Assembly (NCBI GenBank): GCA_019689675.1
Contig: JADGGZ010000003.1
Coordinates: forward strand, 1-50,417
Reading direction: 5' to 3'
From: Rhodospirillales bacterium
GTDB lineage: Bacteria > Pseudomonadota > Alphaproteobacteria > ATCC43930 > CGMCC-115725
DNA length: 50,417 nt
Shown here one piece after another: positions 26,570 through 37,260 of this stretch (positions are counted from its first letter, which is position 1; every line of letters starts with the position of its first letter). The notes below the pieces were generated by a model. That model made no database searches and was not told the origin of the DNA. It saw only the letters and a program-made list of their open reading frames with translations. Position numbers and translations under genes: made by a program.

Positions 26570-27783
26570 GGCTCTGCCGCGATTGCGGCGCGGAACCGCC
26601 CGAAGTCGCACGGCGCTGCGCCCAATGCGGATCGACCCGGCTCGTCGCCCATCCCGAGCTCGGCGCGCTCGCGATCGCGCATATCGATTGCGATGCGTTC
26701 TACGCCAGCATCGAGAAGCGCGACGACCCGACGCTCGCGGACAAGCCGGTCATCGTCGGCGGCGGCAAACGCGGCGTCGTCGCGGCCTGCTGCTATGTCG
26801 CCCGCCTCTCCGGCGTGCGCTCTGCGATGCCGATGTTCAAGGCGCTGCGGCTCTGCCCCGATGCCGTCGTCATTCCCCCCGACATGGCGAAGTACAAGGC
26901 GGCCGGCCGCGAAGTGCGCCGGCTGATGGAAGAAACGACGCCCCTCGTCCAGCCGCTCTCGATCGACGAGGCGTTCCTCGACCTCACCGGGACCGACATC
27001 CTCCACAAGGGGCCGCCGGCGCGAACCCTGGGGCTCCTCGCGCGCCGCATCGAGCGCGAGGTCGGCGTCACCGTCTCGATCGGGCTGAGCTACAACAAGT
27101 TCCTCGCGAAGATCGCGTCCGACCTCGACAAGCCGCGCGGCTTCGCCGTGATCGGACGCGCCGAGGCGGAAAGCTTTCTCGCCCCCCGCCCGGTCGGGCT
27201 CCTCTGGGGCGTGGGCGCGGCCCTCCAGCGCCGGCTCGCCGCCGACGGCATCACCACGATCGGGCAGCTTCGGGCATACCGGGAGCAGGAGCTCGTCGGT
27301 CGGTACGGCTCGATAGGGCGCCGGCTCTATCGCTTCGCCCGCGGCGAGGACGACCGGCGGGTCGATCCCGACGCGCCGACGAAGTCGATCTCGTCCGAAA
27401 CGACGTTCGCGCAGGATACCGGCGATGGCGCGCTGATCGAGGCGGAGCTGCGCCCCCTCTGCGCCAAGGTCGCACAACGCCTCGTCGCCGCGGGGCTCGC
27501 GGGCACCACGGTGACGCTGAAGCTCAAGACCGCCGATTTCAGGATCCGTACCCGTGCGCACCGGCTCGATCGCCCGACGCAACGGGCGGAGGTCCTGCTC
27601 GAAACCGCGCTTCTTCTCTTGGCGCGCGAGCTCGACGGCACGCGTTTCCGCCTCGTCGGCATTGGCGCGGACGGGCTCGTGCCGGGACGCGAGGCCGATC
27701 CTCCCGGCCTCTTCGATCAGCAGCTGGGCTTGGGCAGCGCTTCGATCTCGTCGAGCCGGGCCTTGATCGTAAAGTCGCTGTAG
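26557..27783 (+). CDS. dinB: DNA polymerase IV with N-terminal zinc ribbon
   Basis: DinB is a Y-family translesion polymerase. The 408-residue protein has the catalytic motifs HIDCDAFYASIEKRDDP and PLSIDEAFLDLTG, the fingers and palm, and a little-finger domain. Cys7, Cys10, Cys21 and Cys24 form a rubredoxin-like zinc ribbon before the polymerase core, an alphaproteobacterial variant. It starts inside the ROK kinase gene and has no promoter or LexA box of its own that I can see. The last 67 bases overlap the convergent eipB gene. Confidence 0.93.
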   Translation: MALVRLCRDCGAEPPEVARRCAQCGSTRLVAHPELGALAIAHIDCDAFYASIEKRDDPTLADKPVIVGGGKRGVVAACCYVARLSGVRSAMPMFKALRLCPDAVVIPPDMAKYKAAGREVRRLMEETTPLVQPLSIDEAFLDLTGTDILHKGPPARTLGLLARRIEREVGVTVSIGLSYNKFLAKIASDLDKPRGFAVIGRAEAESFLAPRPVGLLWGVGAALQRRLAADGITTIGQLRAYREQELVGRYGSIGRRLYRFARGEDDRRVDPDAPTKSISSETTFAQDTGDGALIEAELRPLCAKVAQRLVAAGLAGTTVTLKLKTADFRIRTRAHRLDRPTQRAEVLLETALLLLARELDGTRFRLVGIGADGLVPGREADPPGLFDQQLGLGSASISSSRALIVKSL

Positions 27784-28511
27784 TCGAGCACCATATCGGC
27801 CGAGACGCCGTTATCGTGCAGGCGCATGCCCAGTTCGTATTCGGGCCGCTCCGAAGTGCTTCCGGCAGGGAAGAACGCGAGCCGCACGCGCCAGGAAGGC
27901 CGCTGGAGCAGCGGGCTCTTCGCGCCCGACTTCGCCGGAGAGTTCGGGTCGCTTGCGATGGCGGCCGTTATCTCGACCGCATTCTCCCCGCCCGAACCGT
28001 CGAAGACGTGACGCGCGAGGAACTGATCCCCTGCCATCGCCCGCTCGATGAGTTCGATCGTGTGCCGCGTGGGGAAGATCGTCCCGGGAGCGAGGTCGAG
28101 CCGGGACACGGAAGGACGGCTGAATTCCGCGACACCGCCCTTGCCGGGACCGTCCAACCGGGCGACGCCGCGAATCTCCTCGTCGACCTCCCCGTTGCGC
28201 AGCTTGCGCTCGTTGAACCGATAGCGGAGACCGTCCTTGGCTTCCCATGTGACGTAGTTCGAGCTGATCTCGACCTCGCCGTCCTCGGCGTACTGCATCC
28301 GGAGCCGATAGCGCTGCTGGACCGTCCAGCCGTCGCAAGTCTCGCCCCATTCGTAGACCATGGTGCCTCGGGCGCCGATGATGCCGCTGTTCGATTTCGC
28401 GCTGCCCAGGGTCATCGCATAAAGAGCCCGGTGCGGCGCGATCTCGACGGCCGAGGCGGCCACGGTAGACGAGGCGAGCACGAGGACGGCGAGGGTGAAC
28501 GCGGCTTTCAA
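27717..28511 (-). CDS. eipB: Cell envelope integrity protein EipB (DUF1849)
   Basis: EipB is a periplasmic beta-spiral protein needed for envelope integrity in Brucella and relatives. The 264-residue precursor has a signal peptide (ending near ASAVE) and the family segments PHRALYAMTL, SGIIGARGTMVYEW and CDGWTVQQRY. Cys59 and the C-terminal Cys264 match the conserved disulfide. The apparent start is a TTG with GGAG nine bases upstream. It diverges from a diguanylate cyclase gene. Confidence 0.88.
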   Translation of the reverse strand: MKAAFTLAVLVLASSTVAASAVEIAPHRALYAMTLGSAKSNSGIIGARGTMVYEWGETCDGWTVQQRYRLRMQYAEDGEVEISSNYVTWEAKDGLRYRFNERKLRNGEVDEEIRGVARLDGPGKGGVAEFSRPSVSRLDLAPGTIFPTRHTIELIERAMAGDQFLARHVFDGSGGENAVEITAAIASDPNSPAKSGAKSPLLQRPSWRVRLAFFPAGSTSERPEYELGMRLHDNGVSADMVLDYSDFTIKARLDEIEALPKPSC

Positions 28512-28656
28512 GGGACTGGGCTCCGGAAGCTCGAATCGCCTCCTAACGTAGTACGAGGCCGGGCCGCTCCCAACCCTTGCCGGTGAAGAGCTGCCGCGCG
28601 GCAGAACTTTCCTGCCCTCCGTTGCGGTTCAGGCACAAAATTCGCCTCTTCCGGAC

Positions 28657-28671
28657 TGGCACGCCCTTTGC
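28657..28671 (+). promoter_or_regulatory. Sigma-54 (RpoN) promoter for the diguanylate cyclase
   Basis: TGGCAC-GCCCT-TTGC is an exact match to the RpoN consensus, with the invariant GG and GC separated by 10 bases. Transcription would start near 28683, just ahead of the ribosome binding site. An enhancer-binding activator would be required; none is encoded nearby. Confidence 0.75.
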
Positions 28672-28698
28672 GGAGGCGATGTCGCCATGGAGGGAACA

Positions 28699-29343
28699 AT
28701 GACCGCGATGATCACTTCGCGTGCCGAAAACGTCGTGCATCTGCGACAGCCGAAAACCGCGGACCGGCAACGGCTCCTCGACTGGGCGCTGGCCGCGGTT
28801 GCCGAGGCCGAGGAGCGTGTCGCTCAGCTCCAGGCCCGCGTCACTTATCTCGAAGGAATCTCGGTGACGGACGAGCTGACCGGGCTCCTCAACCGCCGCG
28901 GCTTTCTCGCCGAGCTTCAGCGCGCGCTTGCCGTCGCCCGGCGCGGCGGAACGCGCGGCGTGCTCATGCTCTGCGACCTCGACGGGTTCAAGCTCGTCAA
29001 CGACCGCCACGGCCACAGCGTCGGGAACGAGGCGCTGAAGCAGTTCGCCGCCCTTCTCGCCAGCCGCGTGCGCCGTGCGGATGCGGTCGGCAGACTCGGG
29101 GGTGACGAGTTCGGCATCATTCTGACCGCCGCGACGCTCGCCAACGCGCGCAGACGCGCGCAGGCCTTGCGCCAGCTCGTCGCGGGCACGAGCTTCGTTG
29201 CGGCCGATACCTCGCTCCGCCTGGGCGCCTCGTTCGGCTTCGTGCCGTTCGACGGCACCGAAAACGAGGAAGATCTCCTGAACCGCGCCGATCTCGCGAT
29301 GTACGGCGAGAAGCGCCGGAATGCCGAGCTCGAGTCCGCCTAG
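28699..29343 (+). CDS. Diguanylate cyclase, GGDEF domain
   Basis: The 214-residue cytoplasmic protein has a short helical, coiled-coil-like N-terminus (about residues 20-52), then a GGDEF domain. The active site is LGGDEFG and the inhibitory I-site RRAD lies five residues before it, so it should make cyclic di-GMP and be product-inhibited. There is no recognisable sensory domain. The ATG at 28699 is chosen because GGAGGG lies just before it; an ATG at 28687 would have none. It sits directly behind a sigma-54 promoter. Confidence 0.92.
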   Translation: MTAMITSRAENVVHLRQPKTADRQRLLDWALAAVAEAEERVAQLQARVTYLEGISVTDELTGLLNRRGFLAELQRALAVARRGGTRGVLMLCDLDGFKLVNDRHGHSVGNEALKQFAALLASRVRRADAVGRLGGDEFGIILTAATLANARRRAQALRQLVAGTSFVAADTSLRLGASFGFVPFDGTENEEDLLNRADLAMYGEKRRNAELESA

Positions 29344-30047
29344 ACCTCGACCAGCTCGCCGTGCCGGGTGCAGTCCTCGGCCGCGAGCGCGACGAACGCA
29401 TCGGTGATCGCCTCGGGCGGGCGCAGCTTCTGCGGGTCCTCTCCAGGAAACGCCTGCGCTCGCATCCGCGTGCGTACGATGCCCGGATCGAGCAGGTTCA
29501 CGCGGACCGCCGTCTTGGAGATTTCGCCGGCCCAGGTCTTGACCATGTGCTCGAGCGCCGCCTTCGACGCGGCGTAGGCGCCCCAGTAGGGGAAGATCCC
29601 GCGTGCGACGCCGCTCGTGACGAAGATCGCGCGCCCGGAGTCCGACATTCGGAGCAAGGGGTCCATGGCGCGAATGAGGCGCCAGTTGGCGGTAAGATTG
29701 ACCGCGATCACCCGCTCCCATTCCTTCGGATCTATGTGCCCCATCGGCGATAGCGTCCCGAGGATGGCGGCATTCGCCACCAGCACGTCGAGCCGGGTGA
29801 AGCGCTGGTGCAAGGCAGCCGCCATCTGGTCGATCTTGGCGTAGTCGGCGAGATCCATCGGCACGAGCGTCGCCCGCCCACCTGCCTTCTGCACCTGGTC
29901 GTCGACCTCCTCGAGCCCGCCGACGGTTCGCGCCACGAGCACGACGTGCGCGCCTTCCGCCGCGAAGCGCACTGCGACAGCGGCGCCGATTCCCCGCGAC
30001 GCGCCCGTAATCAATGCGACCCGATCCGCCAGGCGCCTGCCTGTCAT
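29340..30047 (-). CDS. Short-chain dehydrogenase/reductase
   Basis: The 235-residue SDR has the cofactor motif TGASRGIGAAV, NAAIL, the active-site Ser in FVTSG and YAASKAALE. It follows purF by 24 bases on the same strand with a strong GGAGG before the ATG. That is a conserved neighbourhood in alphaproteobacteria, but the substrate is unknown. Its stop overlaps the diguanylate cyclase stop in antisense by 4 bases. Confidence 0.9.
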   Translation of the reverse strand: MTGRRLADRVALITGASRGIGAAVAVRFAAEGAHVVLVARTVGGLEEVDDQVQKAGGRATLVPMDLADYAKIDQMAAALHQRFTRLDVLVANAAILGTLSPMGHIDPKEWERVIAVNLTANWRLIRAMDPLLRMSDSGRAIFVTSGVARGIFPYWGAYAASKAALEHMVKTWAGEISKTAVRVNLLDPGIVRTRMRAQAFPGEDPQKLRPPEAITDAFVALAAEDCTRHGELVEV

Positions 30048-30071
30048 CGCACCTCCTTCCCGGAGGCGATC

Positions 30072-31526
<1,455 letters not shown>

Positions 31527-31566
31527 CCGCGCCTTAAGTAGTCTTCCCGAGACGCCCTGTCGAGTT

Positions 31567-31585
31567 CCCCGTCGCCGGCACGGGG
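31567..31585 (-). repeat. Inverted repeat in the purF leader
   Basis: CCCCGT and ACGGGG pair around a 7-base loop, 41-59 bases upstream of the purF start. It could be a leader hairpin or operator; no further evidence is visible. Confidence 0.35.
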
Positions 31586-31708
31586 CCGCCGGACGACGAT
31601 TCCACGAGAGGTAGAGCGAAATAATATCAAGACGTTACAAAGAATCGACGATGAACGCGCGCAATCCGGGTCCGTTCGCCTCGCAAAAGGGACGGGAGGG
31701 AGCGCGTC

Positions 31709-32076
31709 ATGGCTTCTCCAGGTCGAGGAGACTCGCCAAAAGTCGTGCTTGTGGTCGACGACGATCCGGATGTCCGGGAGACCATCGTCAGTATGCTCGA
31801 GCCCGCGGGGTTCACGGTGATCGACGTGCCGAGCGGCCGTCAGGCGCTCGACATCCTGGAGAGAGATTCGACGATCGACGTCCTCTTCACCGACGTGATG
31901 ATGCCCGGAATCAGCGGCATCACTCTCGCCAAGCGTGCGCTCGCGATCAGACCCGAGCTGCGGGTAGTGCTAACCTCGGCCTATTTCCGCGATGAATCCA
32001 ACGAGCTGCCATGCCTGCGCAAGCCCTTCCGCGGGGAAGAACTGCTGCAGGCGATCTCCGGCGAGCTCCACGTCCG

Positions 32077-32080
<4 letters not shown>
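31709..32080 (+). CDS. Single-domain response regulator
   Basis: The 123-residue protein is one receiver domain. Asp17-19 form the acidic pocket, Asp62 (LFTDVMMPG) is the phospho-acceptor, Thr89 the switch residue and Lys105 the invariant Lys. There is no output domain. GGGAGGGAG precedes the ATG. It diverges from purF and overlaps the convergent metalloprotease gene by 4 bases. Such receivers are often encoded apart from their kinases. Confidence 0.9.
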
Positions 32081-32928
<848 letters not shown>

Positions 32929-32939
32929 GGGCGGCTAAC

Positions 32940-33172
32940 GTCGGCGCCAGGAAGACTATCCCTTCGCTTTGCGCGCAAGCATGGACCGTCCGATCGCCGT
33001 CGACGATCACGGGAACCCGGCCCTCCCCGGAGAAGGCGATGGCCTCTTTCGCCGTGAACCGCCGAGGCACCGTCCCGGTCGGGATCCTCCCCGGCGAGCT
33101 CGCATAGGCGAATCGTCGTCGAAGAGGCGTACCGCTGTTGCGGGACGCCCCGCATTGCCATAGAGGATTGCC
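32940..33172 (-). pseudogene. Possible glutathione S-transferase N-terminal remnant
   Basis: On the minus strand three frames together recall a thioredoxin-fold start: MAILYGNAG in one frame, TIRLCELAG in a second and GRVPVIVDGDRTVH in a third. GST N-terminal domains have this order of motifs. No intact frame exists. The match is suggestive only, and the region may simply be the leader of the Crp/Fnr gene. Confidence 0.22.
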
Positions 33173-33889
33173 ATGGGCAAGGCTCCCGACTGGCGCAGCA
33201 AGGTAGATCCGGCACGGCTGGCCGGTCTGGAGCCATTCGCGGGTATCGACGAGGCGGGCCTTGCGGAGATCGCGGCGCGGGCTCAGCCGCGGCGGATTGC
33301 CAAGAATGAAGCGCTGTTCGAGCAGGGAGCGCCCGCGACCGGCTACTTCGTCCTGCTCGACGGCCGGCTCAAGATCGTGCAGGTCACCGAGGACGGGCAG
33401 CAGATCGTCGTGCGGTTCGTCGGTCCCGGCGAGCCTGCCGGCGCGCTCGCCGCTCTCGGAATCGAGTCCTACCCCGCGAGCGCCATCGCGGTCACCGACA
33501 GCCTCGCTCTCGCCTGGAACGCCGGGGAGGCGGCAAAGCTGATGACGCGGTTCCCGTCCTGGGCGATGTCGACGTCCCGCGCCGTCGGAGGCCGGGTCCA
33601 GGAGGCGCATGCCCGGATCCGCGAGATCTCCACCGAGCGGGTGGAGCGGCGCATCGCGCATGCGATCCTGCGCCTCGCTCGCCAGGCCGGAACCCCGATC
33701 GAGGAGGGCGGCGTCCGCATCGAATTTCCGCTCAGCCGACAGGACATAGCCGAAATGACCGGAACCACGCTCCACACGGTCAGCCGCACGCTGAGCGCGT
33801 GGGAAGAGGCAGGTTACGTCGAAGGCGGCCGGCAACGCATCGTGGTCAAGGACGCAGGCGCGCTCCGGCGCATCGCCGAGGAAGGCTGA
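33173..33889 (+). CDS. Crp/Fnr family transcriptional regulator
   Basis: The 238-residue protein has an N-terminal cyclic-nucleotide-like sensor (about 20-140, with ATGYFVLLDGRLKIV), a long dimerisation helix and a C-terminal winged helix with LSRQDIAEMTGTTLHTVSRT. The N-terminus lacks the Cys cluster of oxygen-sensing FNR, and cAMP-binding residues are not clearly kept. The ligand is therefore unknown; NO-, heme- or other-type sensing is possible. The recognition helix ends in TVSR, as in FNR-like proteins. It precedes an MFS gene by 9 bases, so the two probably form an operon. Confidence 0.9.
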   Translation: MGKAPDWRSKVDPARLAGLEPFAGIDEAGLAEIAARAQPRRIAKNEALFEQGAPATGYFVLLDGRLKIVQVTEDGQQIVVRFVGPGEPAGALAALGIESYPASAIAVTDSLALAWNAGEAAKLMTRFPSWAMSTSRAVGGRVQEAHARIREISTERVERRIAHAILRLARQAGTPIEEGGVRIEFPLSRQDIAEMTGTTLHTVSRTLSAWEEAGYVEGGRQRIVVKDAGALRRIAEEG

Positions 33890-33898
33890 GCCGCAATC

Positions 33899-35086
33899 GT
33901 GGACGGGACGTCGGCGCCGGATCGGCGCCCTTCCTGGGCGCGGCTTTTTCTGCCGTTCGCCGCGGGCTATTTCCTCTCCTATCTCTTCCGCACCGCGAAC
34001 GCCGTCGTCGCCGACGATCTCGCGGCCGAGCTCGACGCGGGCGGCGCGGCGCTGGGGCTTCTCACCGGCGCCTACATGATCGGCTTCGCGGCGATGCAGC
34101 TTCCGCTCGGCCTGCTGCTCGATCGTTACGGGCCACGACGCGTGCAGGCGGCGCTTCTGGTCGTGGCCGCCGTGGGCGCCGTCGGGTTCGCGGTCGGCGG
34201 CGACATCTATGCGCTCGCCGCCGCCCGCACGCTCATCGGGGTCGGCTTCGCCGGCTCGCTCATGGCAGCCTTCAAGAACAACGTGCTCTGGTGGCCGAAA
34301 GACCGGCTGCCCTTCGCCAACAGTCTGATGCTCGTGGCCGGCACGCTCGGCGCGTTCGCGGCGACGACGCCCATGGCGGCGCTGTCGGCGGCATATGGGT
34401 GGCGTGCGGCCTTCGCCATCCTGGCCGTGCTGACGCTCCTCGCCGCGCTCTACGTCCATCTCGCCGTGCCGGAACGGCCGGCGCAAGGAAAGCCCGAGCG
34501 GCTCGCCGCGCAGGTCGAAGGGCTCCTTACGATTTTCAAGGACCGCTTCTTCTGGCGTATCGCCCCCGCCGCCGTCGCGGTCCAGGCGGTCCAGCTCGCT
34601 TATCTCAGCCTTTGGGCCGCGCCATGGCTGCGCGACATCAGCGGTCTGGACCGCGCAGGTGTCGCCTCGCACCTCCAGGTCATCCCGTTGTCGATGATCG
34701 CCGGCTATCTCTTCACCGGCGCCCTCGCGGCAAGGCTGCCGCAGCTCGGGATCCCGCCCCTCGCTCTCGTCACCGTCGCGGTCGCGCTGTTCGTCCTCAA
34801 CGGCGCCCTTCTTCTCGTTCCCGTAATCGACGTGCCCTATGTCCAATGGGCGGCTTTCGGCTTTCTCGCAACGGGCGCGGTGCTGTCCTACTCGATTCTC
34901 TCTCAGGCCTTTCCCGCCGCGCTCGCAGGCCGCGTCAACACCGCGCTCAACCTCCTGACTTTCCTCGCCGCGTTCGTCGCGCAGTGGCTCATTGGGATCG
35001 GCGTCGACGCGTTGGGCCACCGCGCCGCGCTCGGCATCAGCGTCGGCGTGTGTCTTGCTTCGGGGTTGTGGCTCCTCCGCCGCTGA
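33899..35086 (+). CDS. MFS transporter
   Basis: The 395-residue protein has 12 predicted helices and the MFS loop motif LDRYGPRRVQ between helices 2 and 3. It starts at a GTG 9 bases after the Crp/Fnr gene and is probably controlled with or by it. The subfamily is not clear; weak similarity in layout to sugar-acid and nitrate-type permeases is all I can see. The 3' end overlaps the convergent second MFS gene by 50 bases. Confidence 0.85.
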   Translation: MDGTSAPDRRPSWARLFLPFAAGYFLSYLFRTANAVVADDLAAELDAGGAALGLLTGAYMIGFAAMQLPLGLLLDRYGPRRVQAALLVVAAVGAVGFAVGGDIYALAAARTLIGVGFAGSLMAAFKNNVLWWPKDRLPFANSLMLVAGTLGAFAATTPMAALSAAYGWRAAFAILAVLTLLAALYVHLAVPERPAQGKPERLAAQVEGLLTIFKDRFFWRIAPAAVAVQAVQLAYLSLWAAPWLRDISGLDRAGVASHLQVIPLSMIAGYLFTGALAARLPQLGIPPLALVTVAVALFVLNGALLLVPVIDVPYVQWAAFGFLATGAVLSYSILSQAFPAALAGRVNTALNLLTFLAAFVAQWLIGIGVDALGHRAALGISVGVCLASGLWLLRR

Positions 35087-36248
35087 GCCAGGGCGCGAGC
35101 GCCCAGGCGAGCGGCAGCGAAAGCAGGATCATCGCCGCCGTCGCGATCATCGACGGAACGACGCCGACCGCATCGCCGGCGGCGCCGAAGAGTATCGGCG
35201 CGAGCGCGCCGCCGCCGATCGTGCCCGTGTAGAAGATTCCGAATGCGCGCGCGCGGTGTTCGGGCCGCACGAGCTCCGGCACGGTGCCGTAAAGCACCGA
35301 CGAGGTGCCGTTGAGCGCGACTCCGATCAGGGGAAGAAGCGCGAGCGCGGGCACGAGCGGCAGCGCGACGAGCCCGACGATCGCCGCCGCCGTCAATCCC
35401 TCGGTGAGGAACACCGCGCCGATGACGCCGAACCGCGCGCCGAGCCAGCCGCAAGCGAGCTTGCCCGCGGCGCCGCCGAGCGCAAGCGTGGTCAGCGCGA
35501 TGCCGACGGACGTCATCGCCGCGCCTTTCCCGAGGAGAAGGAAGGGAAGGAAGGTGATGAACGCCATCCGGGTCGCGCTGTCGAGGACGCCGATCGCGAG
35601 CAGAAGCGGAAAGCCGCGCCCGCTTCCCTCGTGCGCGATGACGGGCTCGCGCCGCGTCCCCGAAGCGATCGCTGACGGCAGAAGAAAAACAGCGGCAGCC
35701 GCCACCACCCCGAGGAGCCCCAGACCGGCCGCGACCGGCCGCCAGGGCGCGAGCGTCAGGAGCAGGGCGGCGAGCGCGGGGAACGTCATCTTTCCGACAT
35801 CGCCCGCGAAGTTGTAGATCGCGAGCGCACCGCGCGATCGAGAGCCTTCGTAGGCCGCCGCGACCAGGGTCGATGCGATCGGATGCTGGACGCTGGCGCC
35901 GATGCCGCCGAGCAAGAGGACCACGACGAGCGCCGCAAGGGTTTCGCTCGAACCCGCTACGATGAAGCTCGCGCCGGCGACGGCGGTGCCCAAGCCGAGC
36001 ACGGCACGATGGCCGAACCGCGTCGTAAGCGCCGCGACAGGGATTTGGAAGAGGGCGAGCGCTCCGACATAGAGGGCGCGCATGACCCCGATCGCCGCGT
36101 AGCCGAGCGCGAACTCGGCCTGCCACAGCGGCAGGAACACGACGAGGAGGTCGGTGTAGCCGTCGTGGAGAACATGCGCGCCGCTCGACACCGCAAGCAC
36201 CCGTCGTTCAGACGGAAGGGAGCGGCCCTCAGCGGCGGAGATCGTCAT
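35037..36248 (-). CDS. MFS transporter (fosmidomycin-resistance-like)
   Basis: The 403-residue protein has 12 helices. Its start, SGAHVLHDGYTDLLVVFLPL, resembles the Fsr group, and the segment GASVQHPIASTLVA has the conserved His-Pro of that group. It lies 68 bases downstream of the nitrile hydratase-like alpha gene on the same strand and may move that enzyme's substrate or product. That link is inferred from position only. Confidence 0.85.
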   Translation of the reverse strand: MTISAAEGRSLPSERRVLAVSSGAHVLHDGYTDLLVVFLPLWQAEFALGYAAIGVMRALYVGALALFQIPVAALTTRFGHRAVLGLGTAVAGASFIVAGSSETLAALVVVLLLGGIGASVQHPIASTLVAAAYEGSRSRGALAIYNFAGDVGKMTFPALAALLLTLAPWRPVAAGLGLLGVVAAAAVFLLPSAIASGTRREPVIAHEGSGRGFPLLLAIGVLDSATRMAFITFLPFLLLGKGAAMTSVGIALTTLALGGAAGKLACGWLGARFGVIGAVFLTEGLTAAAIVGLVALPLVPALALLPLIGVALNGTSSVLYGTVPELVRPEHRARAFGIFYTGTIGGGALAPILFGAAGDAVGVVPSMIATAAMILLSLPLAWALAPWLSGGGATTPKQDTRRR

Positions 36249-36316
36249 CGCGCGACGCTACGCTCGCCTCGCGGCGGGGGACGGGCGCCGCCAGAGCGGC
36301 AGGCGGCACGGTCGGC

Positions 36317-36964
36317 TCACGACCCGGGCGGCTTCGTTTCGACAAGAGCGACGCCGATCATCGCGTCGCGCCCGACCAGGGATGCGAGCGTCGCCTCGTC
36401 CATGTTTTCCGTTCCCGCCGGCCGGCGCGGCAGCACGAGGTAGCGCATGTCGGCCGTGGAATCGTGAACGCGCACCTCGACGTCGTCGGGAAGAACGGTG
36501 CCGAACTCCGCGAGGACGGCTCGGGGCTCGCGCACCGCGCGGCTGCGATACTCGCGGCTCTTGTACCAGTCCGGCGGCAGGCCGAGCAGGAACCGCGGAT
36601 AGCAGGAACACAGCGTGCAGACGATCATGTTGTGGACACGCTCGGTATTCTCGACGACGACGAGCCTCGTCGGACCCATGTCGATGCCGAGCTCGGCGCA
36701 AGCGGCGCTGCCGTCCGCAAGGAGGCGCGCCTTGTAGGCGGGATCGGTCCACGCCCTCGCGACGACGCGTGCGCCCTGTGCGGGCGTGCGCGCATCCATC
36801 GCCTCCACGGCCATTCGCACGTCGGCAGGGGTGATGATGCCCTTCTCGATGAGGAGCTCGCGCACCGCGATCTCCATCGTCTGGTAGTATCCGAGTCGCT
36901 CCTCGGCGTCGGGCAGATGCTCGTGCGCGCCGCCCGGACCGTGCGCGTGATGCTCGTGGCTCAT
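36317..36964 (-). CDS. Nitrile hydratase alpha / thiocyanate hydrolase gamma-like subunit
   Basis: The 215-residue protein is the metal-binding subunit. Cys116, Cys119 and Cys121 form V-C-T-L-C-S-C, whose first-position Thr marks the cobalt type. The motif is followed by YPRFLLGLPPDWYKSREYR. The Arg after YP, in place of the Trp usual in nitrile hydratases, is the residue found in thiocyanate hydrolase gamma. The N-terminus is His-rich (MSHEHHAHG). The ATG at 36964 overlaps the preceding gene stop (ATGA). Expected reaction: hydration of a nitrile to an amide, or of thiocyanate to carbonyl sulfide and ammonia. Confidence 0.88.
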   Translation of the reverse strand: MSHEHHAHGPGGAHEHLPDAEERLGYYQTMEIAVRELLIEKGIITPADVRMAVEAMDARTPAQGARVVARAWTDPAYKARLLADGSAACAELGIDMGPTRLVVVENTERVHNMIVCTLCSCYPRFLLGLPPDWYKSREYRSRAVREPRAVLAEFGTVLPDDVEVRVHDSTADMRYLVLPRRPAGTENMDEATLASLVGRDAMIGVALVETKPPGS

Positions 36965-37260
36965 CGCACCTCCTCGAGCCAATGCTGGTAGATCTCGACG
37001 TCGATCGTGTCGTGCCCGGGGCCGGCATAGTCCGGCCAGACTTCGCGTTGCCTGAAGCGGACACGGTAGAGCGGCTGTGCAGGCAACCCGTCGCGATTGT
37101 AGGCGAGCTCCTCAGGATTCGGAAACGCGCCGCATAGACGCTCGACATGGCCTTCGCAGCCGCGGATGTACCACGGCGTGCGGACATGGCCGGGCGGAAA
37201 GGCGCGACGCACGCGCACGCGTTCACCCGGCGTGAACCTCGGCGCGATCGGGGTTGTCAC
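36961..37260 (-). CDS. Nitrile hydratase beta C-terminal domain as a separate subunit
   Basis: The 99-residue protein is the SH3-like half of a nitrile hydratase beta subunit, with FTPGERVRVRRAFPPGHVRTPWYIRG, YRVRFRQREVWPDY and DTIDVEI. A stand-alone domain of this kind corresponds to the alpha subunit of thiocyanate hydrolase. The GTG start overlaps the stop of the beta-N gene, and its stop overlaps the alpha ATG, so the three genes are tightly coupled. Confidence 0.85.
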   Translation of the reverse strand: MTTPIAPRFTPGERVRVRRAFPPGHVRTPWYIRGCEGHVERLCGAFPNPEELAYNRDGLPAQPLYRVRFRQREVWPDYAGPGHDTIDVEIYQHWLEEVR

